Positions 44,941 through 53,288 of a stretch of DNA of 64,000 bases are shown in pieces. The position numbers were made by a program, and so were the translations under genes. How positions within the stretch are numbered: position 1 is the stretch's first letter; every line of letters starts with the position of its first letter. This DNA comes from JAKFWF01 sp031429105 (GTDB lineage Bacteria; Pseudomonadota; Alphaproteobacteria; Rhizobiales; Hyphomicrobiaceae), in contig JANOYV010000138.1 in NCBI GenBank assembly GCA_031429105.1, positions 62,001 to 126,000 on the forward strand, written 5' to 3'. A model generated the notes under the pieces. That model searched no databases and was not told the DNA's origin. It saw only the letters and a list, made by a program, of their open reading frames with translations.

Positions 44941-45360
44941 ATGACCACGCCGCGCCGCAAAACGCATACCCGCGAGGGGCTTGATGGCCGCGCCGTTCAT
45001 GATGTTGGTGGGCTCGACTTTGGTCCGATCGACCGCGATGAGCACGACCTTGCCCAGTGGGAAAAGCGCGTCGATGCCATGATGATCCTGCTGTACGCCA
45101 AGAAAGGCGTGTTCAAGGTCGATGGCATGCGTCGGGTCATTGAGGATTACGGCCAGCAAGCCTATGACAGCACCACGTACTACGAGAAATGGGTGCGGGC
45201 GCTGCGCAATCTGATGGTCGAGCAGGATGTGCTGTCTGCTGCCGAGATCGAGGCCAAGGTGGCAGTGGTGACGGCAGCGTTCCAAACCGAGGGGAGAGAC
45301 GTTGCGGCGGGAGCCATCGACTGGGATAGTGGGCTTGGCAAGAAGGGAGGCCGCCCATGA
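44941..45360 (+). CDS. Nitrile hydratase beta-like subunit, N-terminal half (ScnB-like)
   Basis: This 139-residue protein matches the N-terminal half of nitrile hydratase beta: AVHDVGGLDFGPIDRDEHD, WEKRVDAMMILLY, then EDYGQQAYDSTTYYEKWVRALRNLMVEQ. In two-subunit nitrile hydratases this is fused to the part encoded by the next gene. In thiocyanate hydrolase (scnBAC) and toyocamycin-type nitrile hydratases it is a separate subunit, as here. It overlaps the next gene by ATGA. A role as a small activator protein is less likely because the C-terminal half follows directly. Confidence 0.82.
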   Translation: MTTPRRKTHTREGLDGRAVHDVGGLDFGPIDRDEHDLAQWEKRVDAMMILLYAKKGVFKVDGMRRVIEDYGQQAYDSTTYYEKWVRALRNLMVEQDVLSAAEIEAKVAVVTAAFQTEGRDVAAGAIDWDSGLGKKGGRP

Positions 45361-45716
45361 CAACGGCTGCAACTTCGACGCCGCCTCGGTTCGCTGTGGG
45401 CGATGCGGTAAAGATCGATGCAAAGTCGGCCATCGGCCATTGCCGCACACCGTGGTACGTGCGCGGCAAAAGCGGGGTCGTGGTGGAAATTCACGGATCG
45501 TTTCGCGATCCGGTGCGGTTAGCCTACCATCGCCCGGGTTTGCCAGCGCAAGTTCTGTACAAAATCAGGATGCGCCAGACTGACCTTTGGTCTAACTACA
45601 AGGGGCAAGCTGCGGACCATCTCGACGTTGATATCTACGAGCCGTGGTTGACGCCTGTACGGTCGGCCAAGCGCAGTGCCAAAACGCGCGTCGCAGCTGT
45701 CGCAGGAGTGGTTTGA
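45357..45716 (+). CDS. Nitrile hydratase beta-like subunit, C-terminal half (ScnA-like)
   Basis: This 119-residue protein is the SH3-like C-terminal half of nitrile hydratase beta: PRFAVGDAVKIDAKSAIGHCRTPWYVRGKSGVV, AYHRPGLPAQVLYKIRM, WSNYKGQAADHLDVDIYEPWL. It supplies residues around the metal site of the partner gamma/alpha subunit in the family. It overlaps its upstream partner by four bases and its stop TGA shares one base with the next ATG, so the three subunits are tightly coupled. Confidence 0.85.
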   Translation: MTTAATSTPPRFAVGDAVKIDAKSAIGHCRTPWYVRGKSGVVVEIHGSFRDPVRLAYHRPGLPAQVLYKIRMRQTDLWSNYKGQAADHLDVDIYEPWLTPVRSAKRSAKTRVAAVAGVV

Positions 45717-46375
45717 TGCACGACGATCACGATCATAGCCACGATCATGAGCATGGCGAACCACATGCGCCGCGCCGCGACCATGACGCTGGTCCAGCGA
45801 CGCTCTACGAAGTGCTCGAGCGCGCGATGCGAGAACTTCTGATCGAAAAGGGCGTATTCACGGCCCAAGAGATCGCAGCGCAAATCGACCTGATGGATAG
45901 CCGCTCGCCATCCCTCGGCGCGAAGGTGATTGCGAAAGCCTGGACTGATCCAGCGTTCAAGACGGCACTGCTTGCCGATACGCGCGGCGCGCTTGCGCAA
46001 CTCGATATCGACATCGGTCAGCTGGCCGAATTCCGCGTCATTGAGAATCAACCCGGCATTCACAATGTCGTCGTCTGCACGTTATGCTCGTGCTATCCAA
46101 AGATGCTGCTGGGCGTGCCACCGGCGTGGTATAAGAGCTTGGCCTATCGCTCGCGCACGGTAAGCCAGCCACGCGATGTTTTGGCCGAGTTCGGCCTTGC
46201 AATACCGCTGTCGACCGAAGTTCGAGTACACGACTCAACGGCCGATCTACGCTATATCGTTCTGCCCGAACGGCCATCAGGCACCGACGACTGGACTGCA
46301 GCTGCACTGGAACAAATCATCACCCGTGATTGCATGATTGGGACCGCCGTACCGGTTGCGCATCAGCAGGATTGA
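45716..46375 (+). CDS. Metal-binding subunit of nitrile hydratase / thiocyanate hydrolase (ScnC-like)
   Basis: This 219-residue subunit carries the non-corrin metal site C121-T-L-C124-S-C126, the cobalt-type version (Thr rather than Ser after the first Cys), followed by YPKMLLGVPPAWYKSLAYRSR. The usual nitrile hydratase wording there is YPWPVLGLPP, so the pocket is altered. The first 25 residues are extremely His/Asp-rich (HDDHDHSHDHEHGEPH) and could bind cobalt. The family hydrates nitriles to amides or hydrolyses thiocyanate; which one applies is open. The three-gene order beta-N, beta-C, alpha equals scnB-scnA-scnC. Confidence 0.85.
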   Translation: MHDDHDHSHDHEHGEPHAPRRDHDAGPATLYEVLERAMRELLIEKGVFTAQEIAAQIDLMDSRSPSLGAKVIAKAWTDPAFKTALLADTRGALAQLDIDIGQLAEFRVIENQPGIHNVVVCTLCSCYPKMLLGVPPAWYKSLAYRSRTVSQPRDVLAEFGLAIPLSTEVRVHDSTADLRYIVLPERPSGTDDWTAAALEQIITRDCMIGTAVPVAHQQD

Positions 46376-46406
46376 ACGGCCAAAGACCGACAGAAGAGAG
46401 TGTAAA

Positions 46407-47027
46407 ATGCGTACTGCGTTCAAAGCGACCTTGGCGTGCGTTGTCATGGCCCCGACGGCTGCCATTGCCCATCACGTCAATGATGGTCAGATGCCAGCAC
46501 TATTTATCGATGGTTTTCTGTCGGGCCTAGCCCATCCGGTTATCGGCCTCGATCATCTGGTGTTCATTTTGGCGGCAGGCCTTGCTGCCGGCGCCCTAGG
46601 CCTTGGGTTGCGGATGCCGGGACTATTCATCGCGAGTTCAATAGGCGGACTAGGCCTGCATTTGACGAGGCTTGATTTGCCGCTGACGGAAGTCGCGGTT
46701 TCCGTGTCCATCCTGTTATTGGGGCTGGCAATTGGTAGTCGCTCGACGGTTGCAACCAAGCTCTGGATGGCGCTGTTCGTTGTTGCGGGCGTGTTCCATG
46801 GCTACGCTTATGGCGAGTCGATCGTGGGCGCACCAGCGTTACCCTTGTTCGGGTATCTGGTGGGGCTTGCTCTCGTTCAAGGCGCGCTCGCGACTGTTAC
46901 CTATTTTGGCGGTCGCAAACTCGCCGATGGTGTTGGTCATGCCGTTCCAGAGATGCGCCACCTGGGCGCGCTGGTCGCCGTGATCGGTGTCGTGTTCTGT
47001 GTGGTGGCGCTGCGGCAAGGGGCTTGA
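46407..47027 (+). CDS. HupE/UreJ-family nickel/cobalt permease
   Basis: This 206-residue inner-membrane protein has an N-terminal signal or first helix ending IAHHVNDG and six further helices. The family metal motif GLAHPVIGLDHLVFILAAGLAAGA lies near residues 41-65, and VFHGYAYGES is the second His-containing helix. HupE proteins take up Ni or Co. It is 31 bases downstream of a cobalt-type hydratase gene with a His-rich leader, so cobalt supply for that enzyme is the natural reading. Confidence 0.88.
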   Translation: MRTAFKATLACVVMAPTAAIAHHVNDGQMPALFIDGFLSGLAHPVIGLDHLVFILAAGLAAGALGLGLRMPGLFIASSIGGLGLHLTRLDLPLTEVAVSVSILLLGLAIGSRSTVATKLWMALFVVAGVFHGYAYGESIVGAPALPLFGYLVGLALVQGALATVTYFGGRKLADGVGHAVPEMRHLGALVAVIGVVFCVVALRQGA

Positions 47028-47103
47028 TTGGTGCGACGGTTGCGATCGCCCGAAGGTCCGTGCATGGTTGTCGTCAGCACTTAGTCCGGACCCGTCCCAC
47101 GTC

Positions 47104-48723
47104 ATGAAACAGCAACCGATCACACCGGTATTTGACGAGAGTGCAACCGCGACGACGCTGTTTGCAGCCCTGCTCGATGCGGCGCGGGTGCACGGGGCCG
47201 ATAAAGGCATCATCGAGGATCAGGAGCGCCAGCCGCTTACCTACAAGCGGTTGATCTTGGGCAGTCTCGTGCTGGGGCATAAACTCGCGCTGCTGACCAC
47301 GCGCAATGAGGCGGTCGGTGTTCTGCTGCCAACGACCAACGGTCTAGCCGTCACGTTGTTTGGCCTCAATGCCTACGGTCGGGTAGCGGCGATGCTGAAC
47401 TTTACCGCCGGCCTCAAGAACCTTGGTGCTGCGGTCAATACCGGTTTGATCAAAACGGTTGTGACCTCGCGGCGGTTCATTGAGACAGCGAAACTCGAGG
47501 AGCTTGTCGCGGGGCTCGCAGCCTTTAAGATTGCCGGCGGGCGACCACTCAAGATCGTTTACCTGGAGGATGTCCGGAAATCGATTGGAACCTTGGATAA
47601 GGTCAGAGGTGCTGCACGCTCGCTCTATGCGCAGCGGTTCCATCGGGCGCATGGGCTGAAGCCTGATCAGGCGGCGGTGATTTTGTTTACCTCTGGGACC
47701 GAAGGCAGCCCTAAGGGTGTCGTTCTGTCGAACCGCAATCTGGTGGCCAATGCGCGCCAGATTTTTGCGCATGCCAGTGGCATGCTGACGCCCGCCGACA
47801 TTGTGTTCAATCCACTGCCAATGTTCCATTCGTTCGGCTTGACCGCGGCGACCCTCATGCCGCTCCTATCGGGCATGCGGACCGTGCTGTACCCGAGCCC
47901 GCTGCACTACAAGCAGGTGCCGGATCTGATCGCCAAAACTAAAGCCACTGTATTGTTTGCCACCGACACGTTTCTGCAGGGGTATGCCCGTGCGGCCGAC
48001 GCTGGCGATCTGGCGTCAATCCGCATCGTTGTAGCTGGCGCAGAACGCGTCAAGGATCAGACACGTGCCACTTGGGCAAAGACTGGTGCGACTATTCTGG
48101 AAGGGTACGGTGCAACCGAATGTTCGCCCGTGCTCGCGTGTAACTTGCCCGATATTAACGGACCAGGCACCGTTGGCCGGTTGCTACCCGGTGTTGAATC
48201 GCGACTTGAGCCCGTCGAGGGCATCGCCGAAGGCGGTCGACTGATGGTCCGTGGCCCCAATGTGATGATGGGCTATATGCAGGCCGATCGCCCCGGCATT
48301 CTTGTGCCGCCCGAGGGCGGTTGGCACGATACCGGCGACATCGTGATCTTCGACGAGCAAGGTCGCGTGGCAATCAGGGGGAGGGCTAAGCGATTTGCCA
48401 AACTTGGCGGCGAAATGATCTCGTTGGCGGCCGTCGAGGTCATGGTGACCGATCTGTGGCCGGAGCATAATCATGTGGTGGTCGCAGTCCCGGATCCGCG
48501 CAAGGGTGAGCAGCTCGTGTTGATTACCGATAAGCCAGATCCAACGCGGGACGCGATCCTGGCGGCAGCACGTACCGGCGGCGTGCCTGAGCTTTGGGTG
48601 CCAAAACAGATCGTAACTGTCACTGGGATTCCATTACTTGGTTCGGGCAAGGTGGATTTTCCAGCCGCGATCCAGCTTGCACGCAGTTGCATCGTGCAGG
48701 CCTCAGCTGATTTAAAGGCCTGA
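47104..48723 (+). CDS. AMP-binding acyl-CoA/acyl-ACP synthetase (Aas C-terminal-like)
   Basis: This 539-residue adenylate-forming enzyme contains the P-loop-like ILFTSGTEGSPKGVVLSNRN near residue 194, NPLPMFHSFGLTAATLMPLL, ILEGYGATECSPVL, WHDTGDIVIFDEQGRVAIRGRAKRFAKLGGEM (in two parts) and the C-terminal catalytic Lys in GSGKVDFPA. Wording such as MFHSFGLT and GYGATECSP resembles the acyl-ACP synthetase half of Aas, which reacylates lysophospholipids; here the acyltransferase half is absent. The ATG at 47104 gives a family-like N-terminus, though no good ribosome site is visible. Confidence 0.85.
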   Translation: MKQQPITPVFDESATATTLFAALLDAARVHGADKGIIEDQERQPLTYKRLILGSLVLGHKLALLTTRNEAVGVLLPTTNGLAVTLFGLNAYGRVAAMLNFTAGLKNLGAAVNTGLIKTVVTSRRFIETAKLEELVAGLAAFKIAGGRPLKIVYLEDVRKSIGTLDKVRGAARSLYAQRFHRAHGLKPDQAAVILFTSGTEGSPKGVVLSNRNLVANARQIFAHASGMLTPADIVFNPLPMFHSFGLTAATLMPLLSGMRTVLYPSPLHYKQVPDLIAKTKATVLFATDTFLQGYARAADAGDLASIRIVVAGAERVKDQTRATWAKTGATILEGYGATECSPVLACNLPDINGPGTVGRLLPGVESRLEPVEGIAEGGRLMVRGPNVMMGYMQADRPGILVPPEGGWHDTGDIVIFDEQGRVAIRGRAKRFAKLGGEMISLAAVEVMVTDLWPEHNHVVVAVPDPRKGEQLVLITDKPDPTRDAILAAARTGGVPELWVPKQIVTVTGIPLLGSGKVDFPAAIQLARSCIVQASADLKA

Positions 48724-48773
48724 GTGTATCGCGCCCTGCCGCCGCATCGCCACATCATAGTCAACATGGTGTC

Positions 48774-49664
48774 ATGCTCGCGCGCGAAGTGTCGGATCAG
48801 CAACTCAAGATGAAGAAGATGACAATCACCCCATCCAGCACCACACTCCCCAAACTGCCAAAGCCACGACATCTCGGACGGCGCGCCGTCCTGGGTGTCG
48901 GCCTGCTCGGCGTCATGACACTGGGGACGGCGGCGCTTATGTACGCAACGATCGAACCCGGCGAGGCTTTTGCGGCGGACCCCGAGGCAGCCCAGCGTCA
49001 GGCGCTATTGGCGAAGGTCAAGTCGTGGTCGGCTTTAACCAACCTTGATGACGTGATTGCTGCGACCGAGGGGTTGGTCGTCGTCAGCGCTGATGGGATC
49101 ACGGCGCTAAAAATGTCGACTGCTCAAAAACGCATCGAGGCAGTTCAAGGGATCGAAGCGGGTGCCCGGCGTCTCGTGTTTGCGCACCTCTCGCTGGCCC
49201 AAGTCGGCCAAATCGATGAGCTGCTGGCGCGTGGCATAGACGGGGTATTCCTCGATGCGCGCGGCGCGATGCAGACGGCTCAAGCGGGCGGGTCAGCCAG
49301 TATTAGTCGGCTTTCGGCGACGATCGTTCGGCTTGCAGAAACGGCGCGCCTGGTTAATCCGGACTTCCTGGTGGTTTTGCACAATGCGGCCGAACTGACA
49401 GCTGACCCAAGGGTGGAGCGGGTGATCGACGGCGCTGCCCATGACAATCTGCTCTATGGCCTCGATGGCATCGGTGTCGCCAACGGGGGAACCGAGATTG
49501 CCAGTGCACTGCACGATCTCAACCGTGTAAAGCGAAGTGGTCGTCCGGTGTTTGTTGTCGAATCTTTAGCCCACAATGCGCTTGTGGCGCGCACAGGCGT
49601 GCGGCGCAAGCTCACGGAGCTTGGGTTCATTGGCCGCATTGCCGAACCAAAAAGTCCATCTTGA
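48774..49664 (+). CDS. Degenerate GH114 (TM1410-type) protein, membrane-anchored
   Basis: This 296-residue protein has an N-terminal basic segment with RRAVLGVGLLGVMTLGTAALMY (Tat-like or anchor). A GH114-like barrel follows, aligned by eye to its two downstream paralogues through VKSWSALTNLDDVIAA, LVFAHLSLAQVGQ, GIDGVFLDARGAM and NPDFLVVLHNAAEL. Of the four acidic positions kept in the paralogues, Asp71 corresponds to Ser105, the Glu of YLSVGEAE is gone, and the second Asp of YLDxxD is Gly164; only Asp161 remains. It is therefore probably a binding or regulatory protein and not an enzyme. The start is uncertain; Met13 or Met16 are alternatives. Confidence 0.68.
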   Translation: MLAREVSDQQLKMKKMTITPSSTTLPKLPKPRHLGRRAVLGVGLLGVMTLGTAALMYATIEPGEAFAADPEAAQRQALLAKVKSWSALTNLDDVIAATEGLVVVSADGITALKMSTAQKRIEAVQGIEAGARRLVFAHLSLAQVGQIDELLARGIDGVFLDARGAMQTAQAGGSASISRLSATIVRLAETARLVNPDFLVVLHNAAELTADPRVERVIDGAAHDNLLYGLDGIGVANGGTEIASALHDLNRVKRSGRPVFVVESLAHNALVARTGVRRKLTELGFIGRIAEPKSPS

Positions 49665-49696
49665 CGGCGCAGTCCCCCTCGGCAATGAACTGAGCA

Positions 49697-50692
49697 ATGC
49701 GGCGTTACCTGATCACTATATTGGGACTGTGTCTTGGTGGGCTGGCGTTTGTCCTGGCCACCGTCGGCATCGTCGTAGGGCCAGCGGCTGCCCAGTCACC
49801 CGAGGCCCGCCGCACAATTATTCGCGAGGTCAAAACTTGGGCCGTCCAATATCGCCGGATCAATGTATTCGAGGTGGCAGCTTCACCTTATGATCTAGTC
49901 GTCATTGACTACCGACCAGACGTAAAATTTGGTACGGAATTTCCGTTTTCTGCGACCGATGTCAAGTTGATGCAACGTAAGCCTGATGGCGGGCGTCGGC
50001 TCGTCATCGCTTATCTGTCGGTCGGCGAAGCCGAAGACTATCGGGGGTATTGGCCGCGCAGTTGGACGACCGATCTGGCGTCCAGGCCGTCGTGGATCGG
50101 TATTGAAAATCCGCGATGGAGGGGCAATTTCCCGGTGCGGTTTTGGGCGCCCGAGTGGAAATCGATCTTGTTTGGTGCGCCCACGGCTTACCTTGAGCGT
50201 ATTATCGCAGCCGGCTTCGACGGCGTGTACCTGGATCGCGTCGACGTCTACCAGGAGTTTGCAGCTGAAAACCCCTCAGCCGAAAGCGATATGGTTGCTC
50301 TTTTGAGGGCACTTTCAACGCAAGCGCATCGCTTGAATCCGAAATTCCTCATCGTGCTGCAGAATGCCGAGGAGTTGACGTACAAACCGGTGGTGCGCCG
50401 CGCGATTGATGCCTTTGCCAAGGAGGATTTATTCTACGGCGTTGAACACGATGGACAGCGCAATTCGGCGGCAGCCGTCGCCACCAGCGCAAAGCCAATC
50501 CGCGATCTCAAGCGCGCCGGAACCAAGGTGCTGCTGCTGGAGTATCCACGTGACGCGAAGGCAGCAGCTGATATTCGCGCACGGGCCAAGATTGAGGGAT
50601 TTACCTTGTTGTTGGCTGATCGCGATCTGGTGAGCTTACATCCGGTGTTTGACGCAGCTCAGGAGCGGGCAACCGCTACCCAAGCGAATTGA
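49697..50692 (+). CDS. GH114-family exported glycoside hydrolase (PelA hydrolase-domain-like)
   Basis: This 331-residue protein has a signal peptide or anchor (residues 1-33, ending AAAQ) and a complete GH114 barrel. Landmarks are DLVVIDYRPD (Asp71), RRLVIAYLSVGEAEDYR (Glu111), FWAPEWKSILFG and GFDGVYLDRVDVY (Asp180, Asp183), then NPKFLIVLQNAEEL. GH114 enzymes cleave alpha-1,4-linked galactosamine polymers, and the same domain forms the N-terminus of Pseudomonas PelA. The Pel operon on the opposite strand has a PelA lacking this domain. A role in trimming or releasing the Pel-type polymer is likely (inference). Thirty-two bases separate it from the preceding paralogue. Confidence 0.85.
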   Translation: MRRYLITILGLCLGGLAFVLATVGIVVGPAAAQSPEARRTIIREVKTWAVQYRRINVFEVAASPYDLVVIDYRPDVKFGTEFPFSATDVKLMQRKPDGGRRLVIAYLSVGEAEDYRGYWPRSWTTDLASRPSWIGIENPRWRGNFPVRFWAPEWKSILFGAPTAYLERIIAAGFDGVYLDRVDVYQEFAAENPSAESDMVALLRALSTQAHRLNPKFLIVLQNAEELTYKPVVRRAIDAFAKEDLFYGVEHDGQRNSAAAVATSAKPIRDLKRAGTKVLLLEYPRDAKAAADIRARAKIEGFTLLLADRDLVSLHPVFDAAQERATATQAN

Positions 50693-50791
50693 AATCGATG
50701 CACAACAAGCCATGTGCGTAAGTTATCCACGCTCGGTCATAGCGCTTGTATGATCGCAGCATAATGACCAAAGCAACAGGAGTACGCCCAC

Positions 50792-51847
50792 GTGACGTCA
50801 TTGCTGAATTCACCGCTGTTTTGGGGCGCCGCCGTCTTCATCGGGGTACTGGCTTATCTGCTTGGCCGGCGGTCGCATAGCGTCGGTGGAACCGCTGCAA
50901 AAACGTCATCGCCAGCAAAACAAGCGTCGGCACCGTCAGTCCACGCGTCGCCTGCCACACCCGTAATGCCGCGACAGGCGCGCCAGCCAGCGCTCGGCGC
51001 GGTCAAGAGCTGGGGCTATCAGTTGCAGGATCTTGATATTGCCCGCGCTGCGGCCTCGCCCTTCGATCTTCTGGTGATCGATTACACCAAGGATGGCTCC
51101 GATGAGACACGGCTGACCTCGACCGAAATCGAACGCATGAAGCGTAAACCCGACGGAAGTCGCCGGATCGTCCTCGCCTACGTGTCGATTGGCGAAGCAG
51201 AAAGCTATCGCCCCTATTGGGATGCCTCGTGGAAAAAACATAGGCCCGACTGGCTGCTGCGCGAGAACCCTGAGTGGAAGGAAAATTACGCGGTTTGTTT
51301 CTGGCATCCGGGATGGCAGGACCTGATGTGCGGGCGGCCTGATGCCTATCTGGACCGTATCCAGGCGCAAGGGTTCGACGGCCTCTACCTCGACAAGTGT
51401 GATGTGTTCGAGGATCTCGAGCGCCATGAGAAGAAGGCTGCGGCGGCGCGGCCTGATATGCAGCGTGATATGGTCGCGTTCGTGGCGTCGATCTCACGTC
51501 AACTGAAGGCGCGCGATCCGAACTTTCTGATCGTCATGCAAAATGCGGAAAGCCTTGTGGAATACGCCGACCTGTTGGCGGCCATCGATGGCATCGCCAA
51601 GGAAGAGCTGATCTACGGCATCGATGCACCGGAAAAGAAGAATGCGGCGGACGAGATCGCCTATGCCAAATCCTGCCTTGATCGGGCGAAAGCTAATGGC
51701 AAGGCGGTGTTCGTCGTCGAGTATCTCAACGCCCGCGACAAGACTGCAAAGGCTGTCGAGCAGATCCAGAGTTGGGGCTTCGTTGTCTACATCGCTCCTA
51801 AGGACCGCGATCTGAAGCGGCTCAACTACGACGTTCTAGAAGCCTGA
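50792..51847 (+). CDS. GH114-family membrane-anchored glycoside hydrolase
   Basis: This 351-residue protein starts at a GTG ten bases after CAGGAG. An N-terminal helix (residues 8-25) anchors it, a Ser/Ala/Pro linker (35-66) follows, then a complete GH114 barrel: DLLVIDYTKDG (Asp97), RRIVLAYVSIGEAESYR (Glu135), CFWHPGWQDLM and GFDGLYLDKCDVF (Asp201, Asp204), NPNFLIVMQNAESL. It is the closest relative of the preceding gene, so the three arose by tandem duplication. Its 3' end overlaps the convergent pelG by 26 bases, physically tying the hydrolase cluster to the Pel operon. Confidence 0.85.
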   Translation: MTSLLNSPLFWGAAVFIGVLAYLLGRRSHSVGGTAAKTSSPAKQASAPSVHASPATPVMPRQARQPALGAVKSWGYQLQDLDIARAAASPFDLLVIDYTKDGSDETRLTSTEIERMKRKPDGSRRIVLAYVSIGEAESYRPYWDASWKKHRPDWLLRENPEWKENYAVCFWHPGWQDLMCGRPDAYLDRIQAQGFDGLYLDKCDVFEDLERHEKKAAAARPDMQRDMVAFVASISRQLKARDPNFLIVMQNAESLVEYADLLAAIDGIAKEELIYGIDAPEKKNAADEIAYAKSCLDRAKANGKAVFVVEYLNARDKTAKAVEQIQSWGFVVYIAPKDRDLKRLNYDVLEA

Positions 51848-53276
51848 GCGGCGACCAACCGCGCTTGATCTTCGATGCCGTGGACTGGCGGATCGAGGGG
51901 TTGTTGCCAATGAACGTCAGGAAGTTGAGGTTGCTGAAGGTGCGTTCGGCCAGCACGAAAGCGATGAAACTTGAGATCAAGCAGGCGAGGAAGTAGCCAA
52001 CGCCATAATAGTCCTCGTTCAAGCCGATCGTGGCAGCCGACAGCGACAGGTTCAGTGCGAAAAATAGCGTTTGCAGCGCTAGGTAGAGACGCCTGCGGTC
52101 AAAGAACAGCAGCAGTGACGTCGACGCAATAAAGATGAACTGGAAGACGGCGCCGAGCGCGCCAAATCGCAATATTGCGATCTGGCGGAACTGAAGATTC
52201 AAGGCTTCTACAATTGCTGGCGCACTCAAGATCAGCACCACGCAGATGCCGACTTGGGCGACCGAGATTATTGATAGATTGTCGAGTGTATTCGCTGTTA
52301 GGCGCGCGCGCCGGTCCTCGATCTGACCGATGGTGCCGTGGGTTTGGATGGTCGCGTAATAGGATTGGTAGCGATCAAAAAAGTCGGTTTCGAGCTTCAT
52401 GACGAATGCGGCCAACCCCGGGATCAAGGCGAGCGATGAGATGAACATGGCGCTGTCATAGAGCGGCGCGTGGATGAGGCCGGCATCGAGCTTTTCGCCG
52501 ACGCTCGAGCCCCAGAACACCCATTTGTCGACCCAAATGCCAGCCGTGCCAAGTAACGCGCCGACCGCCAAGTGCCAATAGATGGCCGCACCCTGCCAGA
52601 GTTCGACCACGCCGCGCCAGGGCGCGAGCAGGGGCTGCGGGAAGGTGCGCAGGATACGAATGGTGAGCCCAAGAAACGTGAGCGTCAGGCCCAGCATGAA
52701 ACCAGCTGTCATTCCGACCGAACCCAGATCGAGTGCCGCTGCCCCAACACTGCCGAAGAGAGCTGCAACCAAGCCGATGAGAAACGACAGTGTGACGCCC
52801 TTGTAGTCACGGATCGCGCCGCAAAAACACAGGGCAACCCAAATCAAGGCGACCAGCATCGACATTGCCCCTAACGACAGGGCAATTGGCGCCGAGAGCG
52901 AAAACGAAAAGCACAACACCAAGACGCCGAAAAATGACGTTGCAAGTGCCCAGATGAAGGCTCCGAACAACAGCGGTGGTATGTTCTCGGGCTTCTTCAA
53001 CCAAAGGGCGTCGGCCACCTGGCGGGTGGCAACGATCGTTACGGGTGCTGTCAACACGAGCGATGTTGCAAATGCGTAGATGACAATCACACGAAACGTC
53101 GAGACCGTCTGGCGTCCCACGATCTCCTCGGTTAAGGCGGTGATCGCGGCCAAGCTAAAGATCGTGAACAACCAAGGGCCAGCAGCGATCACGGCGGCGT
53201 GGCCAGCAGCTGCAACCACCGAGGAGATCGTCTCCTGGCGGCTGAGTTTGCGCAACTGGAAGCCGATGCCGGCCAT
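51822..53276 (-). CDS. pelG: Pel exopolysaccharide inner-membrane transporter PelG
   Basis: This 484-residue polytopic protein with about 12 helices opens MAGIGFQLRKLSRQETISS, the hallmark PelG N-terminus, followed by AAGPWLFTIFSLAAITALTEE. PelG belongs to the MOP/Wzx-like flippase group and, with PelF, D and E, forms the synthase complex that moves the polymer across the inner membrane. It is slightly longer than the Pseudomonas protein (about 456). It lies 12 bases downstream of pelF and is the last gene of the operon. Confidence 0.9.
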   Translation of the reverse strand: MAGIGFQLRKLSRQETISSVVAAAGHAAVIAAGPWLFTIFSLAAITALTEEIVGRQTVSTFRVIVIYAFATSLVLTAPVTIVATRQVADALWLKKPENIPPLLFGAFIWALATSFFGVLVLCFSFSLSAPIALSLGAMSMLVALIWVALCFCGAIRDYKGVTLSFLIGLVAALFGSVGAAALDLGSVGMTAGFMLGLTLTFLGLTIRILRTFPQPLLAPWRGVVELWQGAAIYWHLAVGALLGTAGIWVDKWVFWGSSVGEKLDAGLIHAPLYDSAMFISSLALIPGLAAFVMKLETDFFDRYQSYYATIQTHGTIGQIEDRRARLTANTLDNLSIISVAQVGICVVLILSAPAIVEALNLQFRQIAILRFGALGAVFQFIFIASTSLLLFFDRRRLYLALQTLFFALNLSLSAATIGLNEDYYGVGYFLACLISSFIAFVLAERTFSNLNFLTFIGNNPSIRQSTASKIKRGWSPLRLLERRS

Positions 53277-53288
53277 TATTTTTTTCCC

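Noticed and set aside
50723..50731. TTATCCACG, one base from the DnaA-box consensus
   Set aside because: It is a single site in a 99-bp gap between paralogous genes with no AT-rich region or dnaA/parB context, so it is not an origin.
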